The notes beneath the pieces were generated by a model. It saw only the letters and a list, made by a program, of their open reading frames with translations, did not search any database and was not told the origin of the DNA. Of a stretch of 64,000 nt of DNA, positions 22,768 through 33,521 are shown piece by piece (position 1 is the stretch's first letter; every line of letters begins with the position of its first letter). This DNA is from Cladochytrium replicatum (Eukaryota; Chytridiomycota; Chytridiomycetes; Cladochytriales; Cladochytriaceae). Where the stretch lies: the NCBI GenBank assembly GCA_025526935.1, contig JAHLKD010000112.1, positions 106,640-170,639 on the forward strand, written 5' to 3'. The translations under genes and the position numbers were made by a program.

Positions 22768-23422
22768 CGAGTCTGGAGACGTCAGAAATTGGACTGCAGG
22801 GAGATGATATTTTATGTTGATGATGATGTTGAACGATATCTAACTAAATACGAGTGTAAATAATACAGCTACTGGCAGCACTGGCAGTTGTTGGATTATA
22901 CAGGTTACAGGACTCTGTCACAGATACTTTAACAACCACACACAAGACGCACTTCGACATAACTGATACACTGCAGAATTCCGGGAATTCTCGATGCGGG
23001 ATGCGGACAGACCTGTCGGTTATAATTGCTAAGGCGATAACGATCTTTCACTCGGGAAGAGTAATATGTATTTATGGTGGTGGAGTTGCGTCTTCAATGA
23101 CGTTACAGATCTGGTGATACTACTTATGTTACTCGTCAGACTCAATTCTCTAAATGGGAACTGGGAATACAACCATACGTTTAGTTACTATGCTCAAGCT
23201 GAAGAGGAGAAGCGATTCTACTTGGAATCTAGTTTGCGAAAGTCTGCTCTTCTTAGATTCGTGCTGGGGGTTCCGTTGTGGGAGTGGTACAAAAGAACTT
23301 TGTTGTGGTATCACACTTATAGAATACATAAACATGACTTGGATCTGATCGGGGGTATCTCTCTCGCCTACCAGCAGTACTCAATCTCTCTGCAAAAGAC
23401 GGACCACTCTACCAAAAAAGAA
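22768..23422. other. Gap upstream of the HDAC gene
   Basis: Holds the HDAC promoter and the 3' side of the second sHSP gene. A long plus-strand open frame from 23066 runs antisense through the sHSP gene and is judged a shadow. Confidence 0.4.
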
Positions 23423-23980
23423 TCAATTCACAGGAATCGCAAAACAGACCGACTTTTTCCCCAGCTTGACCGTCAAAACTCCATCCGCCATCGTCGCGCT
23501 AATCTTATCCGGATCCACATCTTCCGGCACCGTCAGCTGGCGCCTGTACTTCCCCACCGTCAACTCGTGCAGATACAACGTGCCCCCATCCGGGTTCGAC
23601 TCGCCCGTCTTCTTCGTCTCCGCGGACCCCTCGATCGTCAGCACCAAGTCGCACAGCGCGAGCTTGATGTTCTCTTTCGACGCACCCGGCATCTCGACTT
23701 TGAGTGTGTACCCGGTCTTCTCTTCCGTGACGGTGTACTTCGGTACGGTCATGAATGCAGACATTGTCGTGCGCGCTGTGACGTGTCCGCCCTGTGCGAT
23801 CACGGGCGGGCCTGAGGAGGACGACGGTGTTGCGACGACGACGGCCGTGGATGTAAAGGGTGCGGCGACGGCGTCGCTGTTCTTTTTGAACATCGAGTCG
23901 ACCTGATTGCGGGCGAAGGTCTCAAAGTCTTTGAAGAAGGGGTCCTTTTCAAAGATGGAGAATGCCTTGCTGAGAGCCAT
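23423..23980 (-). CDS. Small heat-shock protein (Hsp20/alpha-crystallin), longer form
   Basis: A 185-aa single-exon sHSP. The start is put at 23980 (MALSKAFSIF) rather than 17 codons upstream, because the extra residues have no sHSP character. A 75-residue N-terminal arm (FEKDPFFKDFETFARNQVDS, then Ala/Ser/Val) precedes the alpha-crystallin domain: GYTLKVEMPGASKENIKLAL, VLTIEGSAET, YRRQLTVPEDVDPDKISATM and ADGVLTVKLGKKS. It ends in AIPVN, a canonical I-P-V anchor for oligomer assembly. It is a clear paralogue of the 132-aa sHSP on the other side of the HDAC gene but differs in arm length and tail. Confidence 0.92.
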   Translation of the reverse strand: MALSKAFSIFEKDPFFKDFETFARNQVDSMFKKNSDAVAAPFTSTAVVVATPSSSSGPPVIAQGGHVTARTTMSAFMTVPKYTVTEEKTGYTLKVEMPGASKENIKLALCDLVLTIEGSAETKKTGESNPDGGTLYLHELTVGKYRRQLTVPEDVDPDKISATMADGVLTVKLGKKSVCFAIPVN

Positions 23981-24695
23981 ATTTTGTGCGAACCAGAAAG
24001 ACGCAGCCGTCAGTTCATGTGTGTGTGGCACAGGCTGTTGGCGAGGTAGAGTCGCTTAGAAAATAGAGGGGGAGTAGGATCTCTGGGATCAGGGCACTGT
24101 TGTTATTCGTATCATTATTGTTACTAGTGTACTAATCTCTTGTTTTCTATGAGTGTTGTATAGTATTGTAACCTGTTCTGAATCATCATTCTCAAATAAT
24201 CAAAGTCAAAGTCTTCGTTCCCCCGACACAAACAACGATCGGGCAGATCAGCCGAAAGTGTCGAACTGGACGGGGGGGGGGGGGGGGGGGCTAACACAGA
24301 CATTGAACTCTGCGGAAACGTTCCGCAATCGCAATGGTTTGCACAGGTCCCATTGTCGTTGCGTATGACCAATTGTAGCACTCATGCAGATCAGTCTTTG
24401 ATGGATTCACTTTCTCTTACAACCACAAATCGATACAATCAAGCGTACCAGCAGCATGACATTCACAATCACACCGCGCATAGCAATACAAACAAGACAA
24501 CAAAAATAATAAGTCTATGAAAGCACAAGAGAACATGGGCCGCTGGGTCTTGCTAACGCAGTCGGCGTAAGACATAGGAATCAGTTTCAAAACTGAAAAA
24601 AGGCTGCGAATGCAGCATCAAAAAGGCATTGAGATCACAAAGAAACTAGTAAGGAAAATAAATCCAATCCAAGGACGGCGTCAAGTATCGCGCCA
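23981..24695. other. Gap with a 19-nt poly-G tract
   Basis: Contains the upstream side of the longer sHSP gene and the 3' side of the chitin deacetylase gene. A pure G19 run lies at 24272-24290. No gene is supportable. Confidence 0.5.
24272..24290 (+). repeat. Poly-G (G19) tract
   Basis: Nineteen consecutive G residues. Such runs can form quadruplexes and are often mis-sized in assemblies. Confidence 0.95.
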
Positions 24696-26068
24696 TTACA
24701 AGGCAAGGCCAAAGGTAGCGACCAGAGCCATCGCGGCACCGACGACGAGGCCAGCGACGCTGCCAACAGATGAGGGTGCGGCACCGGGAGCGGCGGCGTT
24801 TGTGGTAGACCTGGCGGTGGTGGCAGCGGCGGTGGGAGCGCTAGAGACAGTAGTGGCGGTGTAAGGCGTTCCGACGGTCCTGTAAGCGGGGATAGCCATG
24901 CACTGTCCGACGGGCTGGGGCGTGATTGCCAAAGTTCCCGCCGCCCTCCTCGCCGCCATGGCGTTCAGCATTCCAAGGTCGAGCGCGATAGTCGTGTTTG
25001 AGATCTCGTGCTGCAGCGAGATGAAACCGGGGTTGGTAGCCGGCAGTGCTGTGAGAGCGATCTCCGCGGCCTGTATAGTAGCAAAGTTGGCTGCGGTGGC
25101 CGACGTGTCCTGCGTGTCGTAGGAGGTCGGGGTCGTGGTCCAGTGCACGACGCGGTAGCCGAGAGCGGAGACGATGGCGCGGACGCGGTCGTCGATGTCG
25201 CCATACGGAGGGCGGAAGAAGACGGGGATGCGACCTGTGATTTCGTAGATTTTGCGCTCGGAGTATTTGATCTCGGCGACGAGCTGGGCGTTGGTGAGGT
25301 TGGTTGCGGGACGGTGGGTCCAGCTGTGCACGGCGATCTCGTGGCCGTCGTTGAAGTGAGCCAGGAGCTCCTGGGGGAAGGAGTTGATTTGGGAGCCGAC
25401 GACAAACATGGTGGCCTTCACGCCGGCGGTATTGAGCGCAGAGCGAAGGTCGGCGGACTGGAGTCCAGTTGTAGCCACGAGGGGTCCTAAAATAACGCGC
25501 ATCAAGAGTGTCAGGACACTGTGAACTAATGCTAGTGTTCAAGGATTTCACCGAGAGTGCAGAGGTAGAGAATCCAGCTTTCAGCTCAAGAGTAACCTTC
25601 GCAGGGTGTTCCCTTGGAATGTTTCTAGCCAGCTAATCCGGCATTTCTCCACCATAATCGTCACTCTCAATGGTGTGTGCATCATAACTGCTTACCATCG
25701 TCAAAAGTCAAACCCCACTGACCAGCACCAGGGCACGCCGAGATGTCTGCTTTAAAATTTGCGGTATCGGTTTCCCTCTTGCAGCTACCCCCGTTGCCCC
25801 AGTAGCAGTTTGTGGAAAGGTTGTCATTGTACGTGACGTTTCCAAAGAGGATCTGGGTGGACGGGCGGATGTTGAGGAGGGCGGGCGGGACGACGGCGTT
25901 GACGTAGTCGAGTGCAGTTGTGACGAGGGGGTCCGTGAGGAACGAGCCAGTGATGTAAATCTGCTGGTCGCTCGGGGGGTAGACGGCTGGCGGCGGGGGA
26001 GGCAGGGGCAGCTGCGGTTGGGCCAGAGCGGCGGAAGCGAGGAACAGGAAGGCAGCGAGGGAAGACAT
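24696..26068 (-). CDS. Chitin deacetylase (carbohydrate esterase 4), secreted and probably GPI-anchored
   Basis: Two exons, 25696-26068 and 24696-25486, give 387 aa. A signal peptide (residues 1-16, SSLAAFLFLASAALA) and a Pro-rich linker precede the NodB domain. Motif 1 is created by the splice: LTFDDGPLVAT. Motif 2 is HSWTH, motif 3 is RPPYGD, motif 4 is around HWTTTPTSYD and motif 5 is SLQHE, so the metal triad Asp-His-His is present. The C-terminus is Thr/Ala-rich and ends in a hydrophobic stretch (VAGLVVGAAMALVATFGLAL), which fits GPI anchoring at the plasma membrane or wall. It would turn chitin into chitosan, the product of the chitin synthase encoded further right. Confidence 0.92.
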
Positions 26069-26446
26069 TGCTGAGGAGGGGCAACAATCTTGGTGGGGTT
26101 ATTTAAGGGGGTTTGTTGTGGTGGTTAGGGTCAGATGATGATGGAATGATGACGGGTGAACCTAAAACGTACGTCGCAAAAATTGCAAATGTCACTCTGG
26201 AGGTATGCTTGAGAGATACCAATGTTGAATGGAAGGGAGCTTTATAATCATCGTGTCCTATTATAACTCTATCATTGTGCCATCAGTGTCCATTGGATCT
26301 GCTGCATCCAGCGGTGTGAACACATTCTGTTGCCAATCCCCCTCCCATTCAATGCAGGTGAAAACATTCGAATCACAATCGGTCCCACACCAATTGAAGG
26401 CCGCAATAAGTGAATTGCTAAGCTGGACGGTTCGGGGAATGTTTAG

Positions 26447-26490
26447 CGAATTTGATTTCAAGGTATAACGAATTTGATTTCAAGGTATAA
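26447..26490. repeat. 22-bp tandem duplication
   Basis: CGAATTTGATTTCAAGGTAT (plus AA) occurs twice back to back with no mismatch, so it is a recent local duplication. Confidence 0.9.
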
Positions 26491-27071
26491 CAAGGTTCTA
26501 TCAAGATGTCTTGCGAGTTGTAGACGGTAAATCTAAAGCTTGCAGGTTTGACACTATATTTGACATTATTTGTGTTTGCAGCTCTGGTGCTATTTACGCT
26601 TTGCCTTTGCAGATTTGGTGAGCTGGCTCCATGGATCATTGGTTGGATCATCGTCTGTCTTTGTTGGTAGGTTCATGTAACCTACAGTATTCGCTTCGAC
26701 TGGTGTCACACAACTCTTCCGAGCAAATTGGACTGTAAGTTGCAAACTCTAGGAACATCAACGTAGTTAAGTCTCGATTTGTAGATGGCTCCCCTGATCA
26801 GGGACGAGGAATCACAGTCCATTGGTGTCACTGGCGCATACTTAAAGTTATGCCGCTCTCGTAGGGGCACTACTCATACCATTCATTCTTTCGACCGGAA
26901 TCAAACGTTCTTCCATCGTTCTTAACCTCCTCATCTGAATCACTGTTCTTGTGATCCTCATGTTCGTCTTGGGGGTACGATCGCCGTCTTGATATCAACC
27001 TGTGTCGTTCTCGTTGGCCTTATTCCCTACCCCCAGATCATTTCCTTCCTTCCTCTCGCTTTTGCTTTCGT

Positions 27072-27087
27072 CTAACCCTAACTAACC
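27072..27087 (-). repeat. Interstitial telomere-like motif
   Basis: CTAACCCTAACTAACC is identical to 16 nt of the C-rich strand of this chromosome's own 10-nt telomere repeat. Only about 1.6 units are present, so chance cannot be excluded. Confidence 0.5.
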
Positions 27088-27418
27088 GGAAAGCCGTTAT
27101 AATGGCAAGCAATGAATGCCCCGGTATTCAATACATTATTGTGCAATTGTCTAAAGATTTTTTAATTACGGCAAAGAAACAACAGATATGTCCACTAGAA
27201 CATACAAGCGGGCCACCGATCCAAACAGTTACAGCAGTGCGACCCCGCTGAATGTGGTTGGATACAATGAAACAAGAAAAAAAATCAAAACAAAGGTGCG
27301 AGAAAACCGCTGGAAAGGTCCTCATAGAATTGACAAAAGCATGACGGAGCAAAAAGAAATATGAGGAGCATATCTTGGTGTCATATTCCCAAGTGAGTGA
27401 TCAAAGTGGAGTGCCTTC

Positions 27419-29179
27419 TTAGAACCAGGTAAGGACGATGGTAACGTATCCGGTCTTGGCGGCAGAGCATCCAACCACCTGCGACTTCTTCCAGTACGTG
27501 CAGTCGACCGCGGTACCGTTCGTGGGGGTCACGACGGTAATGTTTGGGGAGGACGACACGAGTGTGGAGGGGAGGAAGAGCTCGGTGGTGAGACCAAGGG
27601 TGGCGGAGTTCTGGGTCCATGTGACGTTGACGGTCTTCTTGTCTGGGGTGTACAGGAAAGTGATCGGGGTTCCGGTGAAACGGCGAGGGTGGGGACGGAT
27701 GTCGACGAGCTGCTTGCGGGGCTGGTTGTTTTCGTCGACTACACTGAAATCCTCGTCGTTCCAGTGGTCAAGGTCCTTAGGGTTCCAGTCCTATGGGAAA
27801 GACGGATGAGTGACCGAGAATCACTGATAGTTACACATTGAGCGAGCTTACGGGGGTGTAGGTCCACTGAGTAGCCGAGGATATATCGGTATCGAGGTAC
27901 TCGTAGTAGCGTTTGATCAAGGTGTTGTCCTTGAAGGTTCCGAGACCGCCAAACTCGCCAAAGGAGATGGGCACACCTGCGCCGTCGTTCCAGGTTTGAA
28001 GGACGTCGATGACGATATTGTGCATGGTGGTGGTAACTGGGAAAATGGAAACGTAGTCGCCGAAAACAAAGAGGGTGGGGTCATAGTAGTGAGGTGCCCA
28101 CACAATGTTGCCAATGGTCCTAAAATGATTGATTAATATCGGTAGAGAAAAGAGTCGTGCTTGGTGCACATACTTGTGCAAGTCCAAAGGGTACTTTGGC
28201 TTCGGCGAGAAGATCTCGTTTTGAACGCCGTTGAAAGACGCGCATACGTATATCACGGCCTTGGGCTGGAACTTTCGGATCGCCTTCGCAGCGTCGATCA
28301 ACAGAGGCGCGATCTCAGTTACTTCGTCACCCCACGGCTCGTTCAAGGGCTCGTACGCAAACACACCAGGGATCTTGGACATGCGCTGGGCAACGCGTCC
28401 GACGGTCGCCAGGAACGCATCGCGGACGCCGGCTTTGTTTGCGTAGAAGGCGCTCACGACGGTAAGAATTTTATTCTTGAGGTCGCCGTTGAAGGTGAGG
28501 TTGACACCCCAGCCCTTGCAGGACTTGTCGTTGATGGGTGTGTCGGGGGTCGTAGCGTTGCTAACAGCCCATCGTGGTGCGCCGGAACCACAGCCGTTGG
28601 CGAGGTATCTAAGTTAAACAAGAAACGATTAGCAATGTTAAAGTGAGTTTGACAGCTTAGCCTTACCGAGAAAATCCGTCGGAGTGGAAGTCGACAATCA
28701 CGTATAACCCGCGGTCCCAGAGTGCCTGAGCAACGCCGGCGTAGTATTCAAGGTAGCTTTCATCGTAAACACCAGGTGCGGCTCCCTGAATTGCACGAAC
28801 GTCAACGCTCTCTCCAAAAAAAAATGCTAAGCCAACTGACCTCGTACGCTTCCCAGTTGAACAAAAGGCGTGCAACGTTGGAACCGAATGTGTCCCGGAA
28901 AATGTTGAGCTTGTAAATGTCCTTGAATGGTTTGAAATCGGGGACCTTGGACGAACCGCCGAGGTTGTAGCCACGGAGGACGACGGTGCGGCCGTCGGCT
29001 TCATACATCCAGCGGCCGGACGTGGTGATCGGCATGGAGGGCGCGGAAGGAGCTCCCGAGTCCGTCTGCTTCACCAGCTTTGCCGCATAGGATGTCTGCG
29101 AGGAGCCACCGGCGAGGACGGTAGTGGACAAGCACAGGGCACCGAGGGCGGCGACAAGAAGACGGCGAAGCGATCTCAT
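27419..29179 (-). CDS. Secreted GH5 glycosidase, endoglycoceramidase-like
   Basis: Five exons, 28841-29179, 28667-28785, 28174-28608, 27852-28119 and 27419-27790, give 510 aa. A signal peptide (SLRRLLVAALGALCLSTTVL) leads into the GH5 barrel: VVLRGYNLGGSSKVPDF, VARLLFNWEAYEGAAPGVYD and YVIVDFHSDGFSRYLANGCG. The acid/base site is YEPLNEPWGD, WAPHYYDP follows, and the nucleophile is ISFGEFGG. The C-terminal beta domain contains FTGTPITFLYTPD, as in endoglycoceramidases. The family cleaves the bond between glycan and ceramide in glycolipids, or related beta-glucosides. In fungi such enzymes act outside the cell or on glucosylceramide and sterylglucoside. The exact substrate is inferred only from the family resemblance. 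Confidence 0.85.
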
Positions 29180-30909
29180 GGTTCGTGTAGAGGCTTCGGC
29201 GAGTCCCTTGGAGCTTGCAGACCTACTGATAAAGAAAGCAAGTTTTTCTTGATTCAAATTTTGAACAACAAATTTTCATCTCTCGTGGCATTCATTCATC
29301 GGCATGAAACGAAATGAGGCCATTTTAGTCAGAAAATAGGACGATCGAGGGAAGGGATGGGGCAGCGACGATTGTTGATCAACGACAACCAAAGCAAACC
29401 AAAGTGGTAAGCGTGCCTTCCGCTATTGCGTATCTTGATCGGAAACTGAGCCCCACTGGATTGGGATTGGGCGAAACACGCGCTACATGCTAATGTTGCA
29501 CGCACTAAATAGGGGTATTAAGGGGATGAAGGCCGGGCTCCATCTTCCCTTATCCATTCCGTCCGGCGCACAACCTTAAAATTCGAGGTCTGTATTGACG
29601 ATGGTGGCGACGCTCGAGGCGAGCACTAAATAATTTTATCGCAACTTATTAGTGAAAGATTTAAATATTCACCGAAAATTCAGAAAAGGCTTTGTCTCCT
29701 TCAATGTCTTCATTGTCCATCCATTCGATAGAAAACTCCATCAGATCCCTCTCGGTGTCGCTCAAGTTAACCAACCTTCCTATCGCATCCACCGACTATG
29801 TCTAGGGTTGATGCAGTAGTGAACTCTTCATCGTTCTGAGTGCTGAGATATAAGTCGTTGATCTTGAAGCCGTACACAAATGGAAGTATCTCAACAACTT
29901 TCAGATGCCGTCGCACAACATCGTCCTTGTTCACTGTTGATTTCAGCGATAACTCTATTTCGAGTGGTGAGTTACCTCAACAACTAAATACTTCCCAGTT
30001 GAAGCTTTAATTGTATTCAACACGTCCTTGCTATTCTCATAAAATTCCTTGCCGCTCATCGCACTGACACATCCGAAACAATATGTACATGTCTCTGTGA
30101 ACATCGTAACTCCACAACTGCTCGTCCGCTTCGGTGAAAGTATATGGGAGAGCCACTCAATTAAGATTTCACCCACCCGTTGTCCGCCCAGGACGACGTG
30201 GAAACGATGTCGAGAGGGCATTTTGTGAGACTGAAATGCTTTTCATCAAGTGTCACAAAATGCTTTTCATCACCATCCTTTGAGATTGTTTTGGCGCTGA
30301 CGTTTTGGAAAGTCCCACTAAGTCTCGATCCCATTTACTCCTGAAAACCATGAATGGGTTGAAGAAAATGAGAAGCTAGGATTTTTTCATGCAAAACCAG
30401 AGCTGCGGTGTTCAATATTCTGGAAAAGTTGTCGGGTCAGCAGATCTTTCTTGTCTAACCTTAACCTTACAAAATAAGCGGTAGGTGTGCCAGCTGATCC
30501 GGACTTCTAGTTGCTCCTGGCAGTCCATCACAGGGGCACTCTTTTTCTTTCTTTGAGATTGACACTGGCTGTTCAACCAAAATGATGCGTTGGCCAGCTA
30601 CTTAAATGTACGGTGAACTAGATAAAAGGTATGTATTTGCAAGGAATACAACAGGTGCACATAGCATGCTCTAAGGCAACCGAGAGAAATTGGCATCGAA
30701 CACTAGACCGCCCGTTGGTTCTCATAGAAGTGTTATGTCAAGGATTCAAATTCATAAAATAATCACCACGAGACACAAGAAAAAAAACAAGAAAAAGGAG
30801 GATAATAGAAGACGATTCGTGAAACGAACAGAAAAAAAATCAAGGCGGCAGGGGAATCGAAGAAGGAATAAGGGGCAATTTCTTTCCTCTCACTCAACAA
30901 CTTCCGCAC
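29180..30909. other. 1.7-kb gap with a possible gene remnant near 29780-30221 (minus)
   Basis: On the minus strand an 88-codon frame (30221 to 29955, starting MPSRHRFHVVLGGQRVGEIL) could continue into an open segment at about 29810-29945 reading LKVVEILPFVYGFKINDLYL. No canonical splice joins them in phase, and I do not recognise the family, so I do not call a gene. The left part holds the promoter of the GH5 gene. Confidence 0.3.
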
Positions 30910-32184
30910 TTAAGCTGACACGGGGGGAGTCCAGCCGACAGGGATCTTAGCGAAGCGGACACGCTGGGGGTGGTCGCCGACGGGGACGGAGCCCCACTTC
31001 TCACCGGTGGCAAAGTCAATTGCGGTGATCTGGTCGGCGCCGGCCTCGGAGATGACGCAGTGCTTGCCGTCGCCGGAGATGGTTGCCCAGTAAGGCTTGT
31101 TTGCGGGGACGAGGGCCTTGTTCTTGAAGGTTGCGAGATCGACGATGGTTGCGTACGAGTCCATTGTCCCTGCGACGCAGAGGGCGGATCCGGAGGGGTT
31201 CATTGTGATTCCGTGGTGGCGGGAGTCGAGGAGCCACTTTGATCGGTCCGTTGTGAGGGTTGGGTCCTCGGGGAGGGTGACCTGGCGGGTGATCTTGTCG
31301 GTCGCAATGTCGTACTCGAAGAAGCCGTTGTAGAACGAGACCTGGAAGTAGAGCTTTGAGAAGTCGGGGAGGAAGACGGCGGGACGAACGGCGTCGGAGA
31401 AGTCCTTGAGGCCGATGGCGTTGAGACGGTCGCGCATGTCGATGGTCTTGATGATCTCAAAGGTGGTGGCGTTTGCGATGGTGATGTGGCGGTCGCCCTT
31501 GGTCCAGTCCCAGAAGGGGTCGTCGAGGGAAGTGTCGACGGAGCCGATGGACATGTTCCAGATGATCTTGCCGCCGTTGGTGAAGAAATTCTCGTGCGGC
31601 TTGTCGCCGGTTTTGAAGGAGCCGAGCTGCTTGCCGGTGTTGATGTCGAGGATGTAGACATTGTTGCCGAGCGAGTCGGAAACGGCGACGCGGGTGCCGT
31701 CCGGGGAGACAGCCATGTGGTCGGAGCGGTAACCGCTGACTTTGAAGCGCCAGTTTAGTTTGCCGGTGATCAAGCTGATCGAGGCGACGTCGCCGAATGA
31801 CGGGCGCGAGACGACGACGCTTTGGCCGTCGGGGGTCGCGTAGAGGTCGTCGACCATCTGGTCGTTGCCCTCACCGACGTTATTCTTGACAACGCTGTAC
31901 ACAATCCACTGGATAGGGTTGGCGTTGATTTCTTTAATGCGCTCGGCCTTGTCGGGGACAATGTTGACGACACCGATTTTGGTGAACGGAGCAGAGGCTG
32001 TTTTGAATTACATATCGTCAGTGCATCGAAAGATACTGGAAACGACTTTCCATGAATTACCGGTGACGACGGTGGCGGTTCCCTCCCAGTTGTTTCCAAC
32101 GAGCAGGACGGGCTGAAGGTCTGCAGCAGCTGCACCGGCCGCGATGGCAGAAAGCAAAGTGGTAACGACAAAGCTCTTGCGCAT
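30910..32184 (-). CDS. Secreted beta-propeller protein (YVTN/quinoprotein-like repeats)
   Basis: Two exons, 32061-32184 and 30910-31997, give 403 aa. A signal peptide (KSFVVTTLLSAIAAGAAAAD) is followed by about seven propeller blades with repeated patterns such as HMAVSPDGTRVAVSDSLGNN, VYILDINTGKQLGSF, HGITMNPSGSALCVAG and YWATISGDGKHCVISEAGAD. This is the YVTN or PQQ-dehydrogenase-like propeller fold. No PQQ-ligand set or catalytic residue is evident, so it is more likely a binding or lactonase-like protein than an oxidoreductase. It is the third secreted protein in a row on the minus strand. Function unknown. Confidence 0.82.
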
Positions 32185-33373
32185 TGTGTCTACTCTACTT
32201 CAGGATATGTTCCTGCAAAATAAGCACGAAACTAAATTAGCTCTTGTTCGACTTCACATCCTCATGCTCGGCTGTCGATTTATTCCCTGCTCCCCAAGAG
32301 AATGTGCGTGGGTCGAACGGCACTCCCCACTCAAGCCTTCATGATTCCAATACTCACCAAATACGAGCAGGCGTAGTATCTGGAGGGTCCGAGCTGGGAA
32401 CAGAGTGCTCAATTTGTAGGTGAAATTTCAACTGTTTTTCATATTTTTGGGGGCCATGTGGCTATCATCCCTTGATGGAGCGGAAAACTTTCCCAACACC
32501 GAGACCCCTTTTTCCGGGAGCAAGGAAAACCACACGCCCGATTGAACTTTATATACACCCAAGTCCAGGTCAACGATCCAAGACAAGAACAAGAGCAAGT
32601 CTGGATCACGTCTAACCGATCGCTCGGTGAGATTGAGTTCAATGATGACATTATGAAAATTTGTGCCATCAGCCCCACCACATACTTTGAGCTTGTTGAA
32701 GAGTTTCTCATTACTCCACCATTGGGGACGGAAGCGCAACGCGTAGACAATCCCGGACGGAAACTCACAGTAGTCTCCACAATGCCTTCTTTACTGGACT
32801 CGTAGAATGCAAAACATTGCACTGAGGAACTTTTGGTTGATATACAGATTCAGAGCAAAATTTCGGTGGCAGAGGTTGAAATGAAATGAAATGAAGGGCG
32901 AAACGCATCGGCAAGATATTTAACCAACATATCCACGCTACGAGAGGGCAGAATATTCGAGGTTCTGCAAGCAAGAACGCTCGAATTGATTCTGTCCCAA
33001 AAGTTAAGCCAGATCAGTCTGCCCAGGCCAATGTCCACCAAAGCTAGCCAGCAAACACGTTTATTCAAATTCATATGATATGGAATCGCCGACCCAAAAT
33101 TGGACGGTAGATATCCAGGCAAGCGAGTCCAATCAATACCAGCGCAGCACTACAGCACTGGATTGGTAGTAATCTACATTTCCGGCAGTGTCCCCCAGCC
33201 AAGCAAGCCGTCGTCAACAACCGCGGTTCGTGTGATGATCCTGAGCTGTGGCAGTGTCTCGTGGCGATCTCTCCAGCCCTAACTGCTCGGTAGTTACCCT
33301 ACCGTGTTTGTGTTTCGAAGATTTCCGCAACTCAGAGGATTTGACGGCGTCTTGAAAGGTGGGTTGCGGTGCG
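32185..33373. other. 1.2-kb divergent gap between beta-propeller and bZIP genes
   Basis: Should hold both promoters. A plus-strand open frame near 32542-32805 (hydrophilic, no recognised domain) and its antisense shadows are not called. Nothing else is recognised. Confidence 0.4.
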
Positions 33374-33470
33374 ATGCGATGCGATGCCTCATTCGCTAGT
33401 TGCGATACGCAAGTCATTGTGTCTCTCGTCTGACTTTGTCTACCTTCAGCCCTTGCCACAGTTAAACTAA
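33374..33470 (+). promoter_or_regulatory. Three nested upstream ORFs before the bZIP start
   Basis: Three ATGs spaced exactly 5 bases apart (33374, 33379, 33384) open all three reading frames. They give uORFs of 19 codons (stop 33431-33433), 6 codons (stop TAG 33397-33399) and 28 codons (stop TAA 33468-33470). All end before the bZIP start at 33522, and no other ATG intervenes. Whether the transcript starts left of 33374 is not visible. Short uORFs before a GCN4-like gene suggest translational control by reinitiation. Confidence 0.5.
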
Positions 33471-33521
33471 AGAACCAGCCTTCGTTTACGACCAGTGTAC
33501 CTTTTGTGAGCATCGTTAGCC

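Larger units (their letters stand above)
26069..27418. other. 1.3-kb gap; small tandem repeat and telomere-like motif
   Basis: No supportable gene. It contains a 22-bp tandem duplication at 26447-26490 and a 16-nt exact match to the telomere C-strand at 27072-27087. Open frames are short and unrelated to known families. Confidence 0.5.

Noticed and set aside
23066-23815. 249-codon plus-strand frame
   Set aside because: Its second half is exactly antisense to the Hsp20 gene and shows the mirrored composition; the first half has no recognisable domain.
28786-28840. A 31-nt minimal intron in the GH5 gene
   Set aside because: A first reading put the acceptor at 28810. The acceptor TTCAG at 28786 gives a normal 55-nt intron and a better family match (NWEAYEGAAPGVYD).
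32542-32805. 87-codon plus-strand frame upstream of the bZIP gene
   Set aside because: Reasonable composition but no ATG at its start, no domain and no splice partner; not enough to call.
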